Shown: one piece after another, positions 1-13,400 of the stretch
Layout of the letters: each line of letters opens with the position of its first letter
Numbering within the stretch: position 1 is the first letter of the stretch
Assembly (NCBI RefSeq): GCF_965638725.1
Contig: NC_134960.1
Coordinates: forward strand, 5,830,501 to 5,894,500
DNA length: 64,000 bases
Origin: Aptenodytes patagonicus
Lineage: Eukaryota; Chordata; Aves; Sphenisciformes; Spheniscidae
Direction: 5' to 3'
Notes under the pieces: generated by a model
What the model saw: only the letters and a program-made list of their open reading frames with translations
What the model was told of the DNA's origin: nothing
The model's database searches: none
Program-made: the position numbers and the translations under genes

Positions 1-2790
1 ATTAGGTTCTTTTCCTTTTATTCCGGGGATCAAGTAGTTTTGTCTGTTGTTGCAATCCTATGCATTCCTTTCTAGCTGCGCGGATGTGATGCTAAGAGGT
101 CCTGAAAGTATCAACACAGTTTCATAGCACCTGACAGAGAAGTTGTCCTAAGGGAAGTGTAAATAGCAGAATGATCCAGCTGCCTTCTACAGTACATACG
201 CTTTCCTTGAGAAAAAGTGGCAAGAAAGTATCTAAAGAGACTTTTCTGACAGCCACTTGCACTCTAAATATTACGGAGTCACTCAATTTTTATGCTTAAA
301 GTAATGTGGATGATGAAGATCCTTGAGGAAACGAAAATAAGCTCTTCCATCCTTTCAGTTCAGCAGGCATCACTGGGAACAGCAGAGGAGATCTGCTCCG
401 GTCCTGAATCCTGGAGCGAGTTCTCTGTTCTCCCACTGAATTGTTCTTGTCATGAAACTGATTAATCTGGACACTCTCTGCCTGCCACGGACAATAAATC
501 CTTTGTGAACAAAAGGGCCCAGCTTTGTTTACAACAACTGGATGCTTCTATAATCTTCCCGTTAACATTTTCCCTTCAGCATGCAAACTACGCGCTTCGA
601 ATTGGGGCTTTTGACGTAGAGCAAGTGGAGATGCCGCCACGTTCGGACCACGCTGTTGGAAATGTTTCGGAGGGCATCAAAGCAGGACCCTGCAGCACGT
701 CCCACTAAAGGAACAGCCAAGGGAAGGGCAAGGTCCCGCCACATTAAAAATCAGCAATTTCTCCAAAGTTAGACAGATGCCTGTCACAGGGCCAGAAACT
801 AAATCCTAGTTGTCCAAATCCGCTTTCATTGCCTTAACCACACACTCACCCTTCCTTTATTATTTCCTATCCTCTTTTACTTGCCAGACATTTAAACAAC
901 ACTAAAAGGAACAGAGCCAGCATGTTGGTGTTGTATTTGCTGCTCTTTATATGCAGCTCTGCCATAAATTATGCCAGCAAACCCCCAGACTGGTACACGG
1001 AGTAATGCTTTTTGGGTAGCGACAGAGAACAAAGTGTGCCGTGTCACGCACAGGGAGCGTACGGAGCTTTGGTTCCACTTCTGAAATATCGTGGTAAACT
1101 TCAAAGGAGGACCAACACAGAATTTCACAGAAAAACTGACCCCAGGCATCAGCTGATGTTCATGATGATGGAAATACTCTCTCGCTCTCCAGAAACTCTC
1201 AAGCACAGAAAGGGCAGAAGTTGCCCGACGAGCGAGAGGCCTTACGTAATGGAGAGGCGTTTGGTCAAGAAAGGGACACTTTCTGAAACTTTAACATAAA
1301 TGAATAAGTTCTTTTAAAATGACTATTAATAGATAGCACAATCACTACCACGCATTCCTTGAATCTGTTGCTCATTTCAAAATTTGCTTTCAGTACTGAC
1401 AAAAGTTTGGTCATACTAAATGTTTCAACAAGCTCACTCTTGCATTAGAAACCCAATTATGTGGTTTTGCTTTATTTTCCCCTGTACAATCTCCATCTGA
1501 GCATTCCCAGTACAGAACAAGCTTTCCACACATAACTAAATCTCAGCAAGAGGTTGCACATGATCTTAGGCAGTGCCACAGAAACCATTCCCATTGCTAA
1601 GCACATTTATTGGAATAATTGGAACAGAACCACTGCCACGACTGGCAGGCTAATTCCTGCCTGGAGAAAAGACGTTAACTAGATTTTGTGATTACGCCTC
1701 GCAGGCACCCCTCTGTTCTGGTATTCAGGGTTTTCACAAAAATATTTTTTAACATTTCCCTTTTATCAAGGCACATCAACGCAACCAAGTTTCCAGGAGA
1801 ATGGACGCGCTGCGGCGGTGCCAGCAGTACCCTCACCGTAACTCCAGCAGTAACACGCGGCAGGAGGAATTGTTCTCCCCGTCCCCCCCCCGTGCAGCCT
1901 CCACCCCCCCTCGCATCCCGCCCCACGCACAGCTGAACCAGCTCCGCTCCCCAGAGCTGCTCACGGCTGGACGGCACCGCATACAAATACGTTTTGGCAC
2001 GATTGAGGCTTCACGGCTGTACCGATGTTAACGCAGCGCCGTGTTTTGCACCCCAGTCAGGCCGTTAATAAAACCCCAGCGTAAAACCTTCCCCAGATGT
2101 CAGAATCGATCGCTCGGGAGTGTCCTGCGGCAGCCCCGTAAGCCGTGTTGAATCTCGCTGCACTTTATGAACTACTACCTACACAAATCCAGCAAACCAA
2201 CTGTGGGATCTTCAGGCATTTCCTACGCGTGATGGGAGCCCTCCCCGTCCCCCTCGCCTGTAAAAAGCCCCAAACCGAAACACCAGAATCCGGGTTAAAA
2301 TATAACCCCGGGATCAAGCCTAACTTCTCCCAGAGGTTTGGCTTAGTTATGGAGAAGGGCATCAGCGTGGATAATTGTTCTCCAAGTAGGAGAAATCTTT
2401 CAGCACTGAAATCTTTATTGAATAATTTCAGAAAACCCTGGGATTAAAAGCGAAGTAACTAGTTGCTAGTCTTCTCTACCCGCCATAAATCAGTTCAGCA
2501 CTGCTGGACCACACGATACTCTCTGATAGACAGCCTCGATAACAGGGATCGTGTTCATAAATTTCTAACAAGGAAATTATAGTCCATTACATCCAAAGAT
2601 AAATAGTATTTAAGTGCTCGGGTTACCTTTGCCAGTGAATGAAATGAGGGAAGAAGTCGCATGTTCCCAGACATTACACTGCTCGCCTTCCCACCTGAGG
2701 CACTTTCTCCCCTAAATCAGCAGGGCCAGGCTTTGCCACGCCTCGCCCTACAGTCCCATTAATGGAAACGGCAATAAAAAGGGGACAAGT
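1..2790 (-). other. COL23A1: COL23A1 intron 1 (part), no gene seen
   Basis: This stretch lies downstream of the COL23A1 first-exon donor on the minus strand and is therefore intron 1, continuing off the left edge. Short open frames here have no recognisable domains. A C-rich tract at about 1880-1925 is low-complexity. I see no exon, RNA gene or clear mobile element. Confidence 0.6.
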
Positions 2791-2934
2791 TTGGTAAAAG
2801 GGAGGCAGTTTTTCCACAGGGGACGAGAAGCCGGTGACACAGGGCGCGAGCCCCGGGCTCCCCGCGCCGGAGCGGGGCCGAACCGCCCTCCCCGAGTTTC
2901 TCGCCCCGCCGCCCCGGTGCGGCCGGTCCTGCGC

Positions 2935-2986
2935 GCCCGCCCGTGGGTGCCGCCCGCCCGCCCGCCCGCCCGCCCGTGGGTGCCGC
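2935..2986 (-). repeat. CCCG tetranucleotide array between 19-bp direct repeats
   Basis: A (CCCG)n array at about 2952-2976 is bracketed by two identical 19-bp copies of GCCCGCCCGTGGGTGCCGC (2935-2953 and 2968-2986), which overlap the array's ends. It starts about 20 bp inside COL23A1 intron 1. On the transcribed (minus) strand it reads as successive GGGC units, so the nascent RNA or the displaced strand could form a G-quadruplex; that is an inference from the G-run spacing. Confidence 0.7.
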
Positions 2987-3006
2987 GGGGCCGCGCCGCC
3001 ACTCAC

Positions 3007-3222
3007 CTCGCGGAAGAGCTGCTCCACGCGGGGCTGCAGCGCGTCCAGCAGCGGCCCGGGGCCGGCGGCGCCCCGCTCCTCCAGGGCGGCCAGCCGGCCC
3101 TGCAGCTCCGCCGTCTTGGCGCCCAGCAGCAGGCAGACGGCCACGGCGGTGAGCGAGAGGAGCAGGCAGAGGGCGGAGGTGGCGGTGCCCGCCGCGGCGG
3201 CGGCGCCGCTGCCCGCGCTCAT
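3007..3222 (-). CDS. COL23A1: Collagen alpha-1(XXIII) chain, first coding exon
   Basis: The exon encodes residues 1-72 of a type II single-pass transmembrane collagen. Seen: an alanine/glycine-rich short cytoplasmic N terminus (residues 1-15), a hydrophobic membrane segment at about residues 16-34 (SALCLLLS...CLLLG), then LQGRLAALEE, a likely coiled-coil start for trimer assembly, and a charged stretch ending FRE. The donor after GAG is GTGAGT. The start is the only ATG giving this protein. SALCLLLS, LQGR-AALEE and the ending L-RE match my memory of human COL23A1, but the cytoplasmic part is about 20 residues shorter than in human. Furin site, collagenous domains and C terminus lie outside the window. 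Proximity to CLK4 supports the assignment over the related COL13A1 and COL25A1. Confidence 0.85.
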
Positions 3223-3861
3223 CGCGCCGCTGCGCGGGGTCCCGCTCGGCTGCCGCCCGCCTCCCCCCGCATCCAGCGCCCGCCCTGCGCGCTGCGCGCC
3301 CCGCCGCGGAAGTGGAGCCGGCAGCTGCGGAGCGGCCGCTCTCCTCCGCTCGCCCCGCCAGCCCGGGTCTTAAACGGAGGAAGCGGGGGGTGGCGGCTCC
3401 CCCGCCGCCTCCCCCGCGCCGGGGAAGGGGGGATGCTCCGAGCGCGGCCCGCCGCCCCCCATGGGGGATTACGCGGAGCAGATCCCACCCCCGCTGCCCG
3501 GCCCCCCGCGGGGGCCGCTCCCCCCACCCCCGTCCCCGCCCGCCCGCGGTCCCCCGCGCCCCCCCGGGGTCCCGGCGGTGCCCTGCGGGCGGTCCCGGGG
3601 CCGGGCGGTGCGGGGCACGGCGAGAGCCGCTCCGGGGTGCGGGGTGCTCCGCAGAGACGGGGGGCGGCCCCGCTCCGGCCGCCGAGGAAGGCGGCAGCCG
3701 CGCAGGGCAGCCCGCAGCGGTGGCGGCCGCGGGCGCGGAGCGGGCGACCTCCAGCGGGGCCGGGGCGGCCGGAGCGGGCTCCCCGCCTCGGGACAGCGGG
3801 CACCCGCCGGCGCCGACTGCGCCCAGCCTCCGCGGGGGGGCACGGAGCTAGGAAAGGGCCT

Positions 3862-6800
3862 TTTACAGGCCACTCTAACGAGCACGGCCCGTAAGAGGTA
3901 TCGACCGTCGGGGATTTTTGGTCTTTCTGTGCCACAGCCCCTGTTCGGACTGTAAGAGACCTTACCTGCAAAGCCCAGTGGTCTCCCACCATGCATTGTA
4001 ACGCACTGACTTTATCACAGTGAAGCGCCCCGTCTGCTTTAGGGAGCCTTTCAACGAGAGAAACTATGCTCGTATATAAGCACTAAGTTCCCCCAGACTT
4101 TGCCAAACATCCTTGCCTTTTTCCTCTGTTACAGATTGCATCACGTCAACTCTTAACTCACCTATAAAACATCCTCGGATAACTTAATGCCTGTCTAGAC
4201 TCTGGGCACATGCTATACAAATCCAAATGTGTTCTTCGCCTCCTGGCCACAGACCCTGCCCTTCGTGGAGTCATTCTTCTAGGTTAGATGGGCGAAGCCT
4301 AGAACAGTTAGAAAAACCTACTAGGAGTGGTGTCAGCATCTAGTAACCGTGTTAGTAAAACACACGCATGCACACAGCTAGACCGCCCATGTTGTAGATA
4401 CACACTGCTTTGTTGTAGCCACTATTTCCAAATCAGCCAGGCAAATCCGCATCATTTGCTATTTCCTGCTCTTCTCCACATGCCTGAAGATACAAAGAAT
4501 AAAACCCCATTTTTTTGTGAGCAATCTCTTCCTCACCTTCTTCTCCCCCTCTCCTTTCCATGAGCCTGCTAAAACTTAGCTTACGAGCTCTATGAGGTTG
4601 ATTGCATGTGCACAGGACCATCACTTTGGGGGGGCTTCTAGGGTGCAAAGCATCTTGTCCTAAAACATGTCCACAGGACCTGAGCCCTCCTCACCACAGA
4701 AATACCCGGAAACTGTAACAGAAGGAAGGACTGATCGTGACTGTAGTGGCTAAGCCCTCTGCCCCAAAACTCCTAACCCCTTTCCTATTAAGGTTAACCC
4801 CCAGCTCAACTCTTCCCCTGCCCTGCTCAGCTTGTGAAGTTCTGGATCTCATACACTGTTCGCACTCCAGAGACAAAGCCTGCTCTGTTCACTTAAAAGA
4901 CAGCTTTATTTTGTCCTAGCATCCCCGTTCAGTAAAATGTCTGACTGACCTGTTATAGAAATGCATACTGCTGGTCTGCCTGGCTGAACCACTCACAGAT
5001 TTACGGACCGTATTTTTAAGGTACAATAGCTAAAAATCAGAAGTGCAGAGAAAGAAGCGAATGGATCTTGTAATTATTCACCAACAGCTATAGGCAGCTA
5101 GCATTAGCTTGATCCAAACACGTAAAGATGACAAACCACCCCAATTACATTCACATATTAACAAGACAACGGGGGGGCGTGTGCATAAAAATCTCTTCCC
5201 TAGTAAAGACAAGACCACTGAGGGCAGCCCAGAGCAGAAATCAGACCTGCTGAAGGCAGACCCCCCGGCACCTGGCTGTAGCTCAGCTGCTAACAGCCCT
5301 GCGCTGCTTCACTGGGGAGCCCGGGGACCTTGGACCCGTGCCCCTTCAAACACACACTTCTTTTGTACGTGCCGTAAGGCCTGCAAAACTCCTTGGCACC
5401 TCGCTGCAGATGCCGTTATTAATCTTGACGGTGCATTTTTTAAGTTTACTGGGAGAAGGAAAGTGAATTTAAACAGGTTTTTATAATACATATATATTTT
5501 TTCTAGCATATTATCTCCTTCAGCAAGTGCAATGCATTTTAGTAACATTAACAAAGGCTAGAAGTACTCCTTAAGCAAGAGTACACGATCCTTCCAATTT
5601 TGATAGTACTGTTTTATAGTTACAGTTTTATAGTTATAGCAGCATAAAACCCTTTTTTTCCCCCCATCTGCCTTTGATTTGCATCGCTTAGCTGATACGC
5701 CCAGCCGAGTCCTTGCTTTGCCTCTGAAGGTGTGGGATGGAAAGTACTGTGGGAAGAAGCAAGGGAAGGAATTCACTCCTGTCCTCCTCAGTCCTACCGA
5801 GCTGACCTGGATCGCACCAGCTGTTACGTTTTCTGTCATGCAGAGAAGAAACAATGATGTGAACATCAACATCCCAGGAAGCGGGGGTGTCTACTATGAG
5901 ATATAATCAAGCACAGGAGGTGGCACTGGTTACAGAAGATAAGCTTTCAAAGCCTGTCCCAGCTATGTTCTACCCCCAAGTCAGAGATAGGCATGTCTGG
6001 AGCCTCTTGCAAATTAAGCCTCCTCCACATCAGCAGAACAAGGACATCAGTTTAAAATCTTACTCTGCATTAGGACTTACTCAGCAAGCACAAAACCTGA
6101 AGTCAGGCTCCTGTGGAGCCGAAACAATTTACTGTTTCCTTCCTTAAGAAAAGCTTGTGTGGTAAATGGCCAAAACTTGCTTATTGCATCTACACTGACA
6201 GCCAGCCTGAATGAACCCCACCACGGAAGCTTCCCTTCCTCCTGCTCAGCAAGCCCTACATACTGTGTCCAACGGATTAAAAGAGCGTTGAGCAAGACCA
6301 AGAAAACATCAACTTAAACACGGAAGAGCAAAAACTACCAAAGTGCATTAATGGGGCTTGGAAAGTAGCACCATTTTCTTCTCAACTCAGCACCCGAGTT
6401 CAGAGTCACTGCTGAGAACCCGTCCCTCCTCCTTCCCGTGTTATAGTCCGATGACAGTGCTTCTCAGTTGCCAAGGTTACTTTAATTTATCAGTAATTAG
6501 AGATCAAGCTCCACAGAAATACGTATTTGAAGACTTCAGAATGATCTTGTTACTACTGCAAGAGAAGGGCTTATGTATGCCACAATGCCGTGGCACGCCG
6601 TATTTCTCTGCATTTTTCTCCAGGGGCAGTATGATCCTTCTAAAAACTTTATCATGAAAATACTGATCTTCAATGAATCAAAACAATATTGAAAATATGA
6701 AATGTTACTTTTCAGACCTTAACAAAAAAATTACTTGTAACTACTTAACATTGAAAGCATCAGACTAATTAGCCAGTCAGAGCGCAATGCATGCTGTTTA

Positions 6801-7084
6801 ACAGAAAATCTGGGAAAAAGGTGCCCCACAAGAGAGATACCTACGTAGAATATGCACTGGTTTCAACCATGCTTCAGAATGCTATCACAAAGTGTTACAC
6901 AGCATGATTAGGTAGCCTTAGCCCTTCAAATCTTTTCTTTATGACTAGTAAAAGGAAGCTAGTTAAAAACATTTACTATTTTCAAAACTCGTTCAGCTAG
7001 CCCACAGACTCCGCACCTCAAGTCAGTTGCTTAACTAGCCCCATCTGCAAAAGGAGAGGGGTACAGTTTCAAAGAGAAAACGAT
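3862..7084. other. Intergenic region between COL23A1 and CLK4
   Basis: About 3.2 kb separate the COL23A1 CpG island from the CLK4 polyadenylation site. Open frames are short, lack domain signatures and are not flanked by convincing splice sites. No RNA gene or well-preserved transposon was recognised. It may hold COL23A1 upstream regulatory sequence, since both genes are transcribed leftward. Confidence 0.5.
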
Positions 7085-7298
7085 TTTCAAAAATGAAAAT
7101 TACTTTTATTTTTCACTTTGATATCCATAAGACTACAACTGTTGAACAAGGTAAACATAACAGTTATACAAAACATATGTAAATATTTACAGACGTAACT
7201 GTACAAAATAATTTAAAGTTTACAAAAGTTTCATGCAACCTCTGTTGACTGACACAGTCTAGGAAATCTCCCTGGAGAAGCATAAAAGATCTTTGAAT
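7085..7298 (-). other. CLK4: CLK4 3' untranslated region
   Basis: About 210 nt of AT-rich sequence follow the TAA stop and end just past an AATAAA signal. Cleavage about 15-25 nt after the signal is an estimate. Confidence 0.6.
7105..7110 (-). terminator. CLK4: AATAAA polyadenylation signal of CLK4
   Basis: TTTATT on the plus strand reads AATAAA on the minus strand, about 190 nt after the CLK4 stop codon. It is the first canonical signal downstream of the stop. Confidence 0.65.
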
Positions 7299-7439
7299 TT
7301 AGTTAGTTATTAACGGTTCAAAAAAAGGATGCTGCAAGGCTTCATCAAGAGTAATTCTTTTGGCTGGATCATATTCCAGCATCCTGCGAACAAGGTCAAA
7401 CAGACTTTGATGTTCTGTGTCTTGGCAATGCATGAATTC
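7299..7439 (-). CDS. CLK4: CLK4 exon 13 (residues 433-478, stop)
   Basis: Encodes the end of the kinase lobe, from [10 protein letters not shown] through [18 protein letters not shown] to EPLITN and TAA at 7301-7299. The acceptor is CCTTTCAG. The tail EPLITN differs from the LLKK-type ending I recall for mammalian CLK1 and CLK4. Confidence 0.92.
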   Translation of the reverse strand, partial: EFMHCQDTEHQSLFDLVRRMLEYDPAKRITLDEALQHPFFEPLITN

Positions 7440-10400
7440 CTGAAAGGAAAAAAAAAAAAAGGAAGTATTTTAGAGAGATCCTTCACAACTGCAAATCTAA
7501 CAAAGTAACAAAAATGATGTCTCCTACCTTTAAAGGCTTACAGCGTCTCCTGACGTACCGTCCTGCAGAACTGTGTTCATCCCAGTCCAATTGGTCGTGG
7601 TGAAAATAATGCTTTCTGCATGACGAGGAAAATAATTTTAAGATAGTGTCAGTGCATAAAGCGGGCAGATGCTTTTCTAGGAAGTTTTGAAACACCATGA
7701 AAGTGTTCCTGCATATCCCTCTGCATTTGGGAGCTAACATCTCTTTTAGCTAATATTTATTCAGAGACCACTGTCACAATATTTAGGAAACAGGTCCTTC
7801 AGTATTCCAATCAACAAAGAAGCCACAGAAAACATATTTTCCATTACTGACATTTAAAGAGATGGATGCTTTCAGGTGTTCCCAGAGAACAACTTGGTCT
7901 CATCTGCTAGTAACAAGACGACAGTTTGTCAATCTATCAACTTTTTAAACTCTGCAGATTTTATAAGAAATGTTTTTAAGTGGTTAGCAACTATTTAACA
8001 AAATCAGCTATTCCCAAACGTCTTTAAAAAGCGTACTGCAAATACATGAGGCTACCAGTGCAAATAAACTTCTGACAAATCCACACCTCAGCATCACATG
8101 AACACTGCTACATAAGTAGCATTTTATTTTTTAACTACTACTTGACTCTATTCCAACTGCAGCTAAGTTTTTCCTCATTTTTCAAAATGCATTATGAATC
8201 AGCTGGACAACTGTAATAAACTAAATACATCACCCAACCCAGAATTATTGGAATTCTACTATAACATGAGTTACAGGATTATCTAGATGAGCTGGCAGGA
8301 GGGCAACTTATTTCAGAAAGAGAAGGGACCATCAAATCTCACGTGCTCTGGATTTTGGACATATGGGGGTTAGGGGGGGTAGCCCTGTGCTGGCTGCTTC
8401 TCCTTGCAATGGAAGTGGGAAACTTCTGCTGCATATAGTTATCTTTGAGGAAGAGAGAAAGATCACTGAAGCACATGTCTGAGGGATATGAAGGGACAGT
8501 GGAAGAGGCTGGCAGCTGTATTTGCAAGACAGGACCCTCTTTTGCCTCTCAATATAAATCCTCTGATGACAGCAGATTCTTTATTCTCTCAGTTTATAGA
8601 AAAATCGATGTCTAATACTGTTCTGGTGACTATACCAGACTTAGCTTTAAAGACTTAAGAACATTCATACTCAGTTACTGTTCGAGAACCTGGCATTTTG
8701 GTTGCTGGCAACTCAGACTAAAACCAGAACAGAGGACTCCTGTCAACTATTTAATTCACCTAAACCTGACACAATTTCTTGCAATAGACTAATAGGTAAC
8801 AAGAAGCCCGGAAGCCTCTTTGTTGATCTTCAGAACCTCACGGCTAACATGGAAACTTTAAAATTTCTCTTGTAATAGGAAAATATTAGGCAATTTACTT
8901 CTTCTGTAATGAACTTACCTGGATTTCTTGATCATGTGAGCTGGCAGAGGCCCTAGTATTCTTTCCATCATTGCCAAGTGTTCTTTACTATCATGCGTCT
9001 GTGTGGAAAAAGCAATGAATGCACTTGTCACGTTTTTCTACTCTCAGCCACTTGGTAACAACACTCATCTACAACCAAGATGTTTGTCTGAGTACTGTCA
9101 CAGTATACATTATCACCTTAAATTATTAAAAATAGGTTACGCAGTGCAGCTTGTTATATAGCACTGTCCACAGTTAAGATGGCCCCTGAACAACCGAGTT
9201 CATAAGCCAAGTTTTGTACAAGTATGTTTTCTTTACTCTTAATTCCAGCAGTATCTTCAGACTCTAGACAGGCTCCATCATCCAAAAAAGCCCGAACAGA
9301 TCATCTTAAATAGTCTGAAGGTGATATCCAAGACATCACATTTTCTTAAATAGTCTGAAGGAGATATCCAATACATCACGTTTTCATATACGCATGCTGA
9401 CTTTACAATCTCATCTATGTAATACTTAAAAAGCCTGTGAGGTTATGCCTTTTACAGTAACAGTTAAGTACATCATTAAAAGATCAAAATCAGTAGTCTG
9501 TAACAAAAACGTTCAATTTAACTTTAGGTACATACCTGAAACACTGTAAATCCTAGGTAATACTCAATTAGAATACAACCAATACTCCAAACATCACAAG
9601 GCTGCGACCATCCCAGTGCTGCAAAATAGGAAAAGTTTATGTTTTACTTTTTAGTGTATTCTCAAAACCTGTAATCCACAAAGCATATGCCCAGTTTCCA
9701 TGCATTTGCTGATGCCCATTTTCCCCCTCCACACTTCTCCCCAAGCCTTGGTGGAAGAAAGTGGGAAAGGAACACGTTTGGACTTCTGTTTTTAGAGTAT
9801 TTCTTTTACTGTTTACTCTCAAGAATTCTAACGCCACCATCTGTGAGAGATGACTGAATTATGAGAACCATGAGCAGCTACTCCAGTTTATGAAGTAAAG
9901 ACATCTGAATGAACTTTAATTGTCAGAAGGTTTAAAAGTCTTTACTGACCTAAAATAACCTCAGGAGCTCTATAATGTCTTGTAGACACTAATGTGCTGT
10001 GGTGCTCATCATCAAAAGTTGCACTTCCAAAATCAACGACTTTGATGTCTGTGTTTTTTAAAGTGCGTTCATCTCGCTTCTGCAAGAAAATCAAAATGCG
10101 ATTCATTAGTATTTTTTAAAAGCATGCTTAGGCAAAAAGTATTCATCACATTATCTTTTTTTATCTTAATAAATACCAGTTAACGTAAAACGCTAAAAAT
10201 TAAGCCTACGTAACAAAACACTCCTTCCAAATACATCAGTTCCCATTCAGCTAAAGCTCCAAGAAAGAGGAGCTGGTAACAAAGTGATTTAATCTGAATA
10301 CTCAAAACAGCTGAGTAAAGACCTTTCCCACAGTAACAGAGCTCCTTTCCTCCTTTGTTAACCTTTAAGTTAACTTCAGGTAGTTGTTACCCCTGTCTTG

Positions 10401-13400
10401 GTTTTTTCTGTCCATTGGTGCATACACTCATTTATATAGTTTTAGCTCTAAAATAAAGAAATAAAATCAAGCCTTATGCTTAAGCTAGAGGCAGTGAAGT
10501 CCACGCTGCTCTTCTGTCTCTAAGAAGTTTTCATACTTTGAAAAAAGAGCAGTAACATAAAAAGAAACTCATATTTAAGTGATTTGTGCAGACAAGTTCT
10601 TACCCTAACATGGTGTCTTAGTGTTTTCTTAGGTTTAAAAGGAAGACCCTGGTGAAGAATATTCCTATTCAGGGCCCACGCCAATTGTAACACTGCCCAA
10701 TGATCAACATCACATGTTGATGACAAACAGAAAATTCATCTTAGCTATTAAGCCAAGGACTACAAAACTGACAAGCACTTCAGACTCCAGGGTAATCACA
10801 CAGAAAGCCAGATCCGACATTCCTCTCAAAACACAGGGATGCTTTAAAGAAAGAAATTCAAATGGCTTAAGAAATATGAAGGAAAAGACTTGGCTAAGTT
10901 CAAAGCCGTCAACACAATGCTCCCTACGAATGCCAGAACTTCATTAAACAGCAAAGAACTTAATTAGTGATCAGATGAAACAGTTTAGTTTGAATCGGAG
11001 CAAAGTTATTCGCTTAGCAGAAAGTTAGTACATCTCAAAGAGCACAAAAAAAATTCTAGGAAACATAACTATCACTTGACCTTTCTACACTTTTTTTTTT
11101 TTTTTTTTTTTTTCCAAGAGAAGTTCAGATGAAGCCAGAAGTAGCCCAATTCAAGTTGGGCCACAAAGAACAAACTTACCATTTTGGCATTGTACTTCAC
11201 TATGTAATCAGACTCCACAAACAAGATATTTTCAGGCTTTAAATCTGTATGAGTTAGTTTATTATGGTGTAAAACTACAAGGAAAAAAAGAACAGTATTC
11301 CATAATTAATAAATTGTTTTCCTAAAGGGGGGGGGGAAGAATGAACATTTTTGATAAAGAATATTGAGATTTACTTACAGTTTATAGACTGGCAAATTTG
11401 GTAAGCCATATTTCTGATGTCATTAATATGAAATGGCAGAAAGCTGTTTTCCTTAATAAAGTCATAAGTACTAAGTCCCAGTAGCTCAAAAACAATGCAA
11501 ACATGGCCATGATGATCAAACCATTCGAGCATCTGGACACAACGGCTTAAAAAAGAAAAAAAAACCAAAACAAAACAAATGAAAACTCAATTTATTGAAT
11601 AATTATCTTCCGCAAATCCTTAGTATGCTGACTATTCTGATTTTATACTTACAAAGCGCTGCTTGGATCCATGGTGTTTAAGTGTTCCAACACCTGTATT
11701 TCTGAACGGGCTGCTTCCCGGTATCTACCAACATTTTTCACAATTTTAACTGCTACATGCATTCCTCTCCTTTAAAAGAAAGTAAAGCATCACAAACTGT
11801 ATCAATTATTGTTAAGTACCTACAACCCCAAAGCAGCTCGCTTTTAATAAAAGAAACACAGAAAGATTAAAGGTCATAGAGAATTATGAGTTGGATTAGG
11901 GGAATTCGACTTAAGCACATTGAACTGAACCAGAACTGTTTTTATAAAGAAATAAAATACCGATCTTTGCTTTGTCAAATACTCATAGTATATGCTACAT
12001 TAACTACTTCTCAGCCTTATTATCTCATCTCAGGTAGAATAAACATCAGGAATCCACTTGCACGATGATTTAAAAAAAAAAATTAGCAAAGTTCTCATTT
12101 GAGGAAAATACTGCAAAAATTCGACGTTTTTTCCTCCAACTTGCACAACTTGTTCTGGCTCTTTTCCAGTGCTCCTATGGAATCAGGGGAATTGAATAAC
12201 TTCTGAAGTTTAGATTCTGAGTATGTTATACTAGTGAAAACTGACCTGCACTCCGTGTAACATTCAAACTGTAAGGCTATTACTTAAATGGAACACAGAT
12301 ACACAGTTCATTCTATCCCATTCACCCTTAGACAATTTTTAATTGTCTCTGTAGAGCTATTTAGAGTCTAATGACTTAAGAATACTGTCTGTCCTCATGA
12401 CACGATCTCAAGCTCCTGAACAGACTTAACTTGTGAAACGACAGAACAAACAAACCAAAGGCAGAGGAAAAAATACTAGAACCATGCCACAGAACTGCAG
12501 ATATAAAACATATGGTTAAAATAATCTGAGTTTTACTAACTGTTTAAAACTCCTAGCACATACAGAAGTAGTGGAAATACAGTAATTTTCTTCTCCTCTA
12601 CCAACCATTCCATCAAAAAAGGATTGGATACTGGAGTACTGTGTATTCAGAAAAACGTCAAAGAGTAATTCTGATTATGGAGACTGAGGAAAGAAATTTA
12701 CAGCTCGACCAATTCCAAGCAACTGCTTTCAAGCAATTGCTTTCACTAAGAACCAAAACTACTTTCTCAGCATCTCACTGCATCATCTTCTAAGTCAGTC
12801 TCCCAAATCAATTCTGTACTCTTTACATACCCTCACGTTCTCTAGTTACGGCAGCAGCACTTGTAGAACCAACAGAAAAACATAATGAAGCAAAACATAG
12901 CTCTCCCTCTTTAAAAAGGGTAGATGACATCTACTTAGTATTAGTAGTTTGCACCATGTGGTTATACAGCTTGTATAGAAAAAAAAAAAGTATAGTTATA
13001 AAAAGGTTTATTTTTGAAAGAAACCCTCTCTAGGCAGGTATTTCCCAAAACAAATGTGGTTAAGGAAGTTTATTGTTAAAGACAGATTCTCAAAAGCTTA
13101 GAGGAAAACCAAAGTATTTCTCTGTATACCGACTTGTACAAAGTCAATACCATCCAAGGGCCTTTCACAGAGCAATAGAAGAAACAAAAAACATCTATGG
13201 TATTGGAAGAGATGACTGAAGAACCTTAAAAACAATCAGGGACAGATGTGGTATCACCTGCAAATCCTTAAAAATTTTGAACTACAAATAAGCTTACAAG
13301 GTAGATCTCAAAAACAGTTTAATTTCTTTCTTAGATATACTGCAACACTTTATTTGAACTGCGACTTTCTTTTAAAGAAAATGTCCCTGAGCTTTAATTT

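Larger units (their letters stand above)
2830..3860. promoter_or_regulatory. CpG island at the COL23A1 5' end
   Basis: About 1 kb of very GC-rich, CpG-dense sequence spans the COL23A1 first exon and about 640 bp upstream of its ATG. No TATA box is evident upstream, which fits a dispersed CpG-island promoter. The transcription start is not determined. The long open frames in both directions across this island are produced by its base composition and are not genes. Confidence 0.75.

Noticed and set aside
3219-3992. Long open frames on both strands (up to 367 codons) through the COL23A1 CpG island
   Set aside because: Proline/arginine/glycine/alanine-rich products are expected from stop-poor GC-rich DNA. 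No domain is recognisable, and the frames overlap one another on both strands.
3960-3996. Minus-strand ATG followed by a good donor (TTTGCAG/GTAAGG), suggesting an extra upstream COL23A1 exon
   Set aside because: No acceptor partner or conserved peptide could be tied to it. COL23A1 exon 1 already has its own start, and a single donor match is weak evidence.
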